Below are positions 57,501-64,000 of a DNA stretch of 64,000 nucleotides, one piece after another. Each line of letters starts with the position of its first letter. Positions within the stretch are counted from its first letter, which is position 1. The notes below the pieces were generated by a model. It was not told the DNA's origin, did no database searches, and saw nothing but the letters and a program-made list of their open reading frames with translations. Made by a program: the position numbers and the translations under genes. The DNA comes from Avena insularis (Eukaryota; Streptophyta; Magnoliopsida; Poales; Poaceae). Location: contig CM042697.1 in NCBI GenBank assembly GCA_023614405.1, forward strand, positions 307,242,323-307,306,322. The letters are read 5' to 3'.

Positions 57501-58512
57501 GGTGGTGATCACGCATGCGAGCGGCGAGGGTGGCGTGTGGTTTATGATCGTGTGTCGAGTGCGGAGCTCTGGCGCGCTCTCGACATGGCACAGAGGCATA
57601 GGGCACGGTGGTTCTAGAGTGGTCCAGAGGCTGGCAGGACGTTGGTGTTGGATAGGGGGTGGCGGTGGACGATGGTCAATGTCCCAGACAAGGTTGGCGA
57701 GGCTAGAGCTTCTCCTAGCTTGCTGTCGACAATGGGGTGGCAAGGTAAGGCTCGGCATGCTCACCAATTATGGCAATGGCAAGCTCACAGTGAGATAAAG
57801 CTTGTTAACTAAGCTAGATGATCTACTAATAGCATGCTGTGAGCTAGAGAGGGAACAAGGTTGGCCAAAAACACTACTCACTATAATGTTTGTTGTTTGT
57901 TTGATTTCTGTTTGCAAGGTGTTTGATGAAATGGCCAAAAGAGATTTGAATTTGAATTTTTGGTTCAAACTTGGTGGTTGTACTAGTTACATAATAGGTA
58001 GTCTCTCGTTAGTTTGAAAGGTCAAGGTGAATTGGTTTGGTTGGTTTTTGAGAATTGGTGATCTTCACATATGTTAAAGATTCAATTTTAAATTTTCATT
58101 TGAATCTAGTTGCCCAATGTTTCTGTAAGTTTGAAAGGTGGGCTTTGGTTCACTTTTACTTGATCTAGCAAGGGGTGAAAAGAAATAGAATTGTTTCTGT
58201 TTGAAATCTTGTACTAGAAACACTCAAAGTGGTCTAGTGAGCAAGATTGGAAAAAATGACCATTTGCTTATTTTATTTGTTTTTGAATTTCTCTTGATTT
58301 GTTTCTGCTTGGATTTGATTTAGATGATGTTGTTTTCATCTTTAAACCATTCCTTGCTATTCACAACAATCACACAAGTCCATTCATGCATTCATACAAT
58401 CATCACATACACACAAGCATTCATATGACTTTAATTAACAAAAGTTTTTGTTAACCCTAAATTTGGTGATTGGAACTTGATAATCCTTGATCAATATTTT
58501 TGGGATGTTATA
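54576..58512 (-). mobile_element. Solo LTR 3 (3937 bp), reverse-oriented relative of solo LTR 1
   Basis: It starts TGTCAACACCCGG and ends GGGATGTTATA on the plus strand, the reverse complement of solo LTR 1 throughout, including the GC-rich block (56800-57770) and a TATA box (minus TATAAAT, 57239-57245). The flanks CAACC (54571-54575) and GAACC (58513-58517) differ by one base. Removing it restores the CACTA repeat reading CACATGTCAACCTCTA, as seen near 58670. No internal domains are present. Confidence 0.82.
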
Positions 58513-58830
58513 GAACCTCTAATTGAATTAAATGTGTGTATATATGTTGGACTGTTTTTTCAGGTCGAGTCCGCCATCGTGACTTTGCCAACATTGCTAG
58601 ATGCAGCAGCAGTTTATCTGGGTCCCACATGTCAGTCACTATTTGAATTAAATGTGTCCATGATGGGTCCCACATGTCAACCTCTATTTAAATTAAACAT
58701 GTGTATATATGTTGGCCTGTTTTTTCGGGTCGAGTCCATCGTCCTGACCATGGCAACATTGCTAGATGCAGCAGCAGTTTATCTGGGTCCTAGATGTCAG
58801 CCTGAGAGTACAAAAAGTAACTCAATATTA
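58513..58830. repeat. CACTA subterminal repeats, right of solo LTR 3
   Basis: Two copies of a 163-bp unit (58530-58692 and 58693-58800) with GTGTATATATGTTGG and TAGATGCAGCAGCAGTTTAT, ending in the GGGTCC(C/T)A(C/G)ATGTCAG phrase. They continue the array broken at 54575. Confidence 0.8.
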
Positions 58831-59390
58831 AAACAAATTTCCTAGGATTCGAACTCGAGACCTCACCACCGGTTGACTGGGTATCTTTCCACTACGGCAG
58901 AAACAACTAATTGAATGGCATCGTTAAGCCTTGCTATTATACCTTATTGATTTGTCTCCTTAAAAAGACTTTCTTTAAACATTTTTATCTCCCATCAAAT
59001 AATAAGGCGGCGCTCCTGGCAGCTAAACTAAAAACTGCATGCAGAGTTTTTAAAAAAAATATTGAGAGGTGGGCGGCAATGCCCAAAAGGCCAAATAAAA
59101 AGAGTTTGCTATTCTACATGGGTTGCTCTACATGGGCTATACTCCATAGGCTATTCTCCATGGGCTCGTTTCTCAAATTTCCCTGGGCTGTGGTCAGCAG
59201 TCCCCTTATACCCCTAAAAGGCCGAATTAAAATGTTCTAGGCTAAAGAGGGGGGGCAAATGAGCTAGATTTATTTTCCTAATATATAAAAATTGCATTTT
59301 GATGTGGCTCGGCCAGATTCGAAACAAAGATCTCAGAGAGGGAGGGAAAGAAATCAACATTTCTTTTTGGTAGATATTTATATAAACTCT
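58831..59390. other. Non-coding stretch, no gene seen
   Basis: It contains a tRNA-like B-box sequence (minus GAGTTCGAATCC near 58850) and short repeats of GGGCTATACTCCATAGG type near 59120-59165. There is no credible ORF. Confidence 0.5.
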
Positions 59391-61600
59391 GCAATACAGA
59401 ATAAGATAGAAATATTATCGACAGATTCGTAGTTCACATTCAGCAGCACTTAACCAATTCAGCAGCATTTCAAAGTGAGCGATTCAGCAATAGACACTGA
59501 AATACAATAGCAGTACAGAAAGAACCAGTTCTTGTTTCAGCTCTTAAAACCTTGTCACCCGATCAGTTTGCCCTTTTCTCCAAACACACTCAACCACTGG
59601 AGCATGCAAAACTGACGATCAAGTCTGCTTCGAGTACCTTCTTCTCACATCAAATGCCTGTGCGACCCCCCTATGCTACCCAAAATGCATGTCTCATCTA
59701 GATTGTGCCAAGGCCATGTTTCAACACAAAAGCAAGACTATCTACTACCTTTGATTTAAACAAGTACCAGTACATCAGTATTAGTTCCACAAACCTCTTT
59801 AGTAATAGAAAGGACAGAACAATTGAGAGATTCAGTAGCTTTCCTGCTTGAAATTCAATAATAGTACAAAGAGAATCGGTTCTTGTTCTAGCTAAAAAAA
59901 TCTTGGCGCACGATCAGTTTGCCCTGTTCTCCAAACAGACTCGATCATTGGAGCAAGCAAAACTAACGATCAACTTTGCTTCTATGTGAATACATCATCC
60001 TTACGTCAATGTATGTGTGACCCCTATATGCAACCCAAAATTTCCAAGACGCATCTAGATAATTGTGGCAATGCTAAGTTTCAAAAGAAAAGTAAGACAA
60101 TATGTTGCACTTGATCTAAATAATTACTCCAATTACATCATAGTTAGTTGTCAAAATATTATACTAGTAGTAACGACAGAACATTTCACCGATTCAGTAG
60201 TACAGAATAAGACCTAAAAAATATCGACAGATTGTCAGTTCATATTCAGTAGCACTTGACAGATTCAGCAGCATCACAAACTGACCGATTAGCAGTACAC
60301 ATACAATAATCATACGAATTGATAGATGTAGCAAGGCCTGATTGAAAAGTAAAGCATGACCATATTCTGCAATCGATAGGTTGATCTGAACAAGTACTAG
60401 TAATGTTTATTACTGTAAAATAGATTAGCAGAGGAAGAACTCCATACAAAATACTCAGAACTACCTTAAGCCACGATCTATTGTTCTTACTAGCATTTAA
60501 AGCTTTAGTAGTACAGAATAAGAAATAAAAATATCGACAGATACCCAGTTCATAATCATCCGCACTTAACATGTTCAATAGAATTTCAAAGTGGCCGATT
60601 CAACAATATAGACACTGAAATTCAATAGAAGTCCAGAGATAATTAGTTCTTGATTCAGTTTGTCCTTTTCTCTGAACACACTCCATCATTGGAGCATGCA
60701 AAACTGACTATCAAGACTGCTTTGCTGTGCATACCTTGTTCTTACATCAATGCCAGTGTGACCAACATATATGCAACCCAAAATGCCCAAGCCTTATCTA
60801 GATTGTGAAAAGGACATATTTCAAAAGAAAAACAAGACCGGCCATCTATTGTCCTTGATCTAAACATTTACCAGTACATTAGTACTAGTTCTACAAAATA
60901 CTTCAGTAATAAAAATGACAGAACATTTGATAGATTCACTAGCATTTGAAATATTCGGCAGTACGGAAGAAAACAGAAAAATATCAACAGATTTCCATTA
61001 CATAATCAATGGAACTTGACAGATTCAACAGCATTTCAAAGTGACCGATTTAGAGTATAGATAATGACCAAAAGAATTTACAGATTTAACAGTACAGACA
61101 TTGAAATTCAATAGATGTACAAGGCCATAATTCAAATGGAAAAGGAGACCATATTGTGGCCATGCTGTTCCAAAAGAAGAGCAAGACCATCTACTGCGCT
61201 TGATCTAAACAAGTACCAGTACATCACTATTAAAAATTTGTGCATATCTCCTTCTCACATCAATGCCTACGTGTGTGACCTCCATAGGCAACTAAAAATG
61301 CCCAATCCTTATCTAGATTATGAGTTTATGACAATGCCAAGTTACAAAAAAAAAGCAAGACAAATCTTCACTTTATCTAAACAAGTACCAGTACATCAGT
61401 ATTAGTTCTATAAAATAGTTTAGTAATAGCAACGATAGAACAAAGACAAAGCAGTACCATCTCCTGCCCTTGATGTAAACAAGTATTAGTATATAGTACA
61501 AAATACTCCGAAATATAAGACCTAGTACTATACTAGTATTACTTTGCAGCCAAAATAGTTCAACAGGGTCGATACCAACTAAACTATCCTATTACATAGT
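59390..61600. repeat. Diverged tandem duplications, 360-500 bp units
   Basis: Recurring blocks include GACAGATTCAGCAGCATTTC, CGATCAGTTTGCCCT, GGAGCATGCAAAACTGAC, CAACCCAAAATGCCCAAG and CAAGTACCAGTACATCAGTA. They occur in the same order about four to five times, starting near 59400, 59820, 60180, 60480 and 60930. Units differ by many substitutions and indels. There is no coding sequence. The array ends just beyond the 3' end of the DUF295-like gene. Confidence 0.7.
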
Positions 61601-61633
61601 ATTACGAATACTTATTGTAGATAGGTTCCAATC

Positions 61634-62980
61634 CTAGGCATTGGCGAAGCTCGAGATGAACCATAACGGAGTCTCTAGAGATTTCCATACAACGTTGGTT
61701 GAGAAACCAACAGCTTCTTCTTTAGTATTTAGACTAAAGCAGCATATTTCAGGAAACGGCGTATATCCATGTCCTATTGCATGGTGGGAGGTGTAGACAC
61801 AATTGCTTCTCGTCAGATAATATGCTCCCAGGTCAGTGATCGGTATCCATGGCTTAGGTGGAAACAAGTAAGCAGTATCCTTTGAGTACACCTTGCAGCC
61901 AAACCCAGTAGCATAGGTGCCAAAAGTGCGACCACAGCGATCAACACTATGATCAGCAACAGGATTGGCATGGCCATAATAAGTACCGCCATAAAACTCC
62001 TCATCAGTTATGCCCTCATTATGGATAAGAAGCAGGCGAGATTCATCTGCAGATATTGCTAAGAACCCTAAACTAGGTTCATACTCCTCATCATCTATGT
62101 CATCAAGGTTGCCCTCCCCAAGATGCGCGCTAGGTGGTGCCAGGAGCAGAATAGGACCTTGAAAAGAAATGATGGCCAAATCAGCCAAAACTACTTTACA
62201 TCCATAAAAACTGAAACTAGTGATTACAACATGTGTGGATCACACTTACAAAGATACAGATGATTCCAGACATAAACACTGCCACTATTAGTGGCTGCAA
62301 ACACCAGACCCTTGTGGATAACTACATCGTTGTGTCTGAAAAAGTACTGGAACTGGTTCTCAAGAACTGTCCATGTATACTCATCACCATCAAGGGTAGA
62401 AATTGAGTAGTCGAAGATAGTGACAAGAGTGAAATCTAAATAATCCGTAGCAGCTGTGGGAGCTCGGAAAAATAGTAATATTCTGGAGGATAATGGTGCG
62501 ATCATTATGCATGAATGTAAACAGATCGTTGGTGGGTACAAACACCTGGACTTGTGGGAGATAAACGCGTTGATGAGTATACACATTGACAAGCTCCCAC
62601 TTAAACTCGCACCCAGCAGTGGTGATCCAATCTCCATTGGCACCTACCCACTATTTACCCATACAATTAGGGAACACAGCGTCGGAGAAGAACCTGTCCA
62701 GCAGCAGCATCTTGCATATCGTGTCCTTGCCCTCGAAATACTCATTGCATTCCCATGGTTTCTTAGTCGGGTGAGAATGAAGAACACAAGAGAGGCCAAA
62801 CGGCTGAGAAGCATGTAAAGTTGCACTATATTTTTCCGAGTCAAGAAGATGTTTGGACGAACCGGCAAGGATCGTGGCGGTGATGACGTTGCATCTTGTT
62901 ATGAGTTCTTCAAGCGAGCCTTTGGTAAAAACCTCTTGGAATAACTCAGAATCATCACTGTCCTTTCTCGGTCCTGCCAT
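61634..62980 (-). pseudogene. DUF295 / KIB1-4 beta-propeller-like protein gene, two exons, two apparent lesions
   Basis: The start at 62980 has a good plant context (GCGATGGC). Exon 1 runs to 62250; the intron is 62249-62158 (GTAAGT ... TTTTCAAG, 92 bp, phase 1); exon 2 ends at the stop at 61634. The reading frame joins correctly across the intron. The translation has features of the grass DUF295/KIB1-4 family: GANGDWITT and WELVNVYTHQRV, then TAATDYLDFTLVTIFDYS, TWTVLEN, DVVIHKGLVFAATNSGSVYVW, and a C-terminal FLAISADESRLLLI and PLWFISSFAN. No F-box is seen. Two lesions break it: an amber codon at 62651-62653 and a frameshift near 62466-62475, next to an A-run. It is either a pseudogene or carries sequence errors. 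Predicted length is about 417 residues. The molecular function of this family is largely unknown. Confidence 0.7.
62158..62249 (-). other. Intron of the DUF295-like gene
   Basis: Donor GTAAGTGTG and acceptor TTTCTTTTCAAG. Splicing joins a codon T|GT and keeps the frame, which supports it as real. Confidence 0.7.
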
Positions 62981-63199
62981 CGCAAGGGAGCTGCTGGAAG
63001 TTGGGACGATGGCTTGATTTGTTTTTCTGGAAAAGAGGGAAGATTGATGGTGGCAGGCGGGACAGAAATAAGAACAAACACTCTCATACTGTGTGGTGGA
63101 CAGGATCGGAAAGCTGCATGGTAGAGGAGCGGAACGGCGACGCTTGCGTAGAGGTAGGGGAATGGGGAACTGGGGATAGAGAGTAGTATAGGGGAGGTT

Positions 63200-64000
63200 G
63201 AATAAAATGATTAAAATGGACGCATGATCCTCTTCTCCAGTTCACTTCAGATTAGTACGAATGCAGGGGTAGCTATAGGACTAACTCTTGTGTAATTTAT
63301 GGTCAAATTTTTAGATCCTTGATTTAAAATGTACTCCCACTGGCCATGTAAAATTTTAATCTAAAAGTGTTAAAATTTAAACGAATTTAAGCTTAGTTGT
63401 CAATGAGTAAGAACATTATTGGATTTCAAGCCGAAAGACCAAGGTCATGGTCATATCTACATCATACTTTATGTGGTTGATCCATAGGGCTTGATTATCG
63501 AGCAGCTCGACTCATTAAATCTCTCACTATTTAAGGCTCGGATAATTCAACTCGTTAAGGATACGATCAAAAAGTAAAGCCTGGCTCATTTCATACTCAT
63601 TGACAACTAGTAAAATTATAACCTGAAAATACGTGGTAAAATCAAAACGAAATTAAGCTTAGTTGTCAATGAGTATAAACGTTCTTGGATTTCAAGCCGA
63701 ACGACCACGACCATGGCCATATCTATAGCATACTTTATGTTGATGATCCCATATCCAAAGATTTGCATGCCGATAAATCTGTCCATATTTTGAAAACACT
63801 CAAAGAGGAAGTAGTATGAAGAGTATGGCTTGATCATCTACTCTCTCGAGGAGGTGAACCCGATTGTTTTCCTTGCTTGATTATTTTAGGGTCCTTTGTG
63901 CTGAATGTATGGACCTCGATGTAATTTTCCTATTTTTAGGTCATTAGTGTAAAATATACTCCCGTCACCCGTGTAAAATTTTAACCTAAAAGTAAGTGGT
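63200..64000. repeat. AT-rich intergenic DNA with direct repeats
   Basis: A block with TTAAGCTTAGTTGTCAATGA and GGATTTCAAGCCGAA appears at about 63385-63480 and again at 63651-63745, period about 266 bp. A second block with TAAAATTTTAA(T/C)CTAAAAG appears near 63350 and 63980. No gene is seen. Confidence 0.6.

Larger units (their letters stand above)
52649..58830 (+). mobile_element. CACTA transposon fragment (one terminus and subterminal repeats)
   Basis: The terminus CACTACAAGAAATG is the classic CACTA end. It is followed by a degenerate 120-bp subterminal array. No transposase coding sequence is seen, and I find no opposite end (CTTGTAGTG) before 64000. The element is therefore internally deleted or truncated. 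The region is interrupted by solo LTR 3 at 54576-58512. Confidence 0.75.

Noticed and set aside
57005..57798. ORFs on both strands up to 116 codons
   Set aside because: Equivalent GC-rich core of solo LTR 3; not conserved as protein relative to solo LTR 1.
58840..58915. A functional tRNA gene
   Set aside because: B-box-like sequence is present but the acceptor and anticodon stems cannot be paired into a cloverleaf.

Overview
This window is plant nuclear DNA, most likely from a temperate grass (Pooideae, probably Triticeae). The reasons are a WIS/BARE/Angela-like Copia LTR, a CACTA element with a CACTACAAGAAA end and a 120-bp subterminal array, a Stowaway MITE, and solo LTRs over 4 kb starting TGTARCAYCCC. 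Nothing prokaryotic is present. About 59 of 64 kb is nested transposable elements. One probable host gene, a DUF295/KIB1-4-like gene with two apparent lesions, lies at 61.6-63.0 kb.

Nesting was read from target-site duplications (TSDs) and from coding sequence that resumes after an insertion. Level 0 is a plus-strand Ty3/Gypsy polyprotein (Gypsy-1): its protease gene is cut at 190 and resumes at 43645. Level 1 is a minus-strand Tat-like Gypsy (Gypsy-2, 191-43639) with 0.5-kb LTRs beginning TGAC and ending GTCA. It has two RNase H domains and a long intron-containing ORF antisense to pol (16621-20163). Level 2 has two insertions into Gypsy-2. One is a SIRE/Maximus-like Copia (SIRE-1, 335-14887, minus) in its 3' LTR, TSD AAAAC. 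The other is a WIS/Angela-like Copia (24921-41669, minus) in its gag, TSD CCGCC. Level 3 is two solo LTRs, one in each LTR of the Angela-like element: 25535-29566 (TSD GAAAC) and 35650-40350 (TSD TTGCC). To the right, a second, older SIRE-like Copia (SIRE-2, 43957-52648, plus) sits in Gypsy-1. It is broken by a CACTA element starting at 52649, which itself carries a third solo LTR (54576-58512).

SIRE-1 is not a simple element. On the minus strand it reads LTR - complete interior - LTR - gag only - truncated LTR, inside a single pair of TSDs. The middle LTR has a PBS on one side and a PPT on the other, so it serves two interiors.

The most interesting candidate system is in the 3' accessory region of the two SIRE-like elements. 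Both carry an extra ORF (ORF3) between RNase H and the 3' LTR. Both have a pyrimidine tract plus CAG splice acceptor just before ORF3, a TATA or TATA-like box about 600 bp further upstream, and clusters of a 13-bp palindrome near that box. The palindrome differs between the elements (CCGGAGACTCCGG in SIRE-1, CCGGAAGTTCCGG-like in SIRE-2), but within each element it also occurs in the LTR; in SIRE-1 the LTR cluster lies just upstream of the TATA box. A block of about 100 bp with two palindromes and an internal polypurine tract is also conserved between the two diverged elements. This suggests a separately transcribed, spliced ORF3 sharing regulation with the LTR.

From 58.8 to 61.6 kb there is non-coding DNA with diverged tandem duplications of 360-500 bp. 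The DUF295-like gene follows on the minus strand, then AT-rich repeats to the end of the window.
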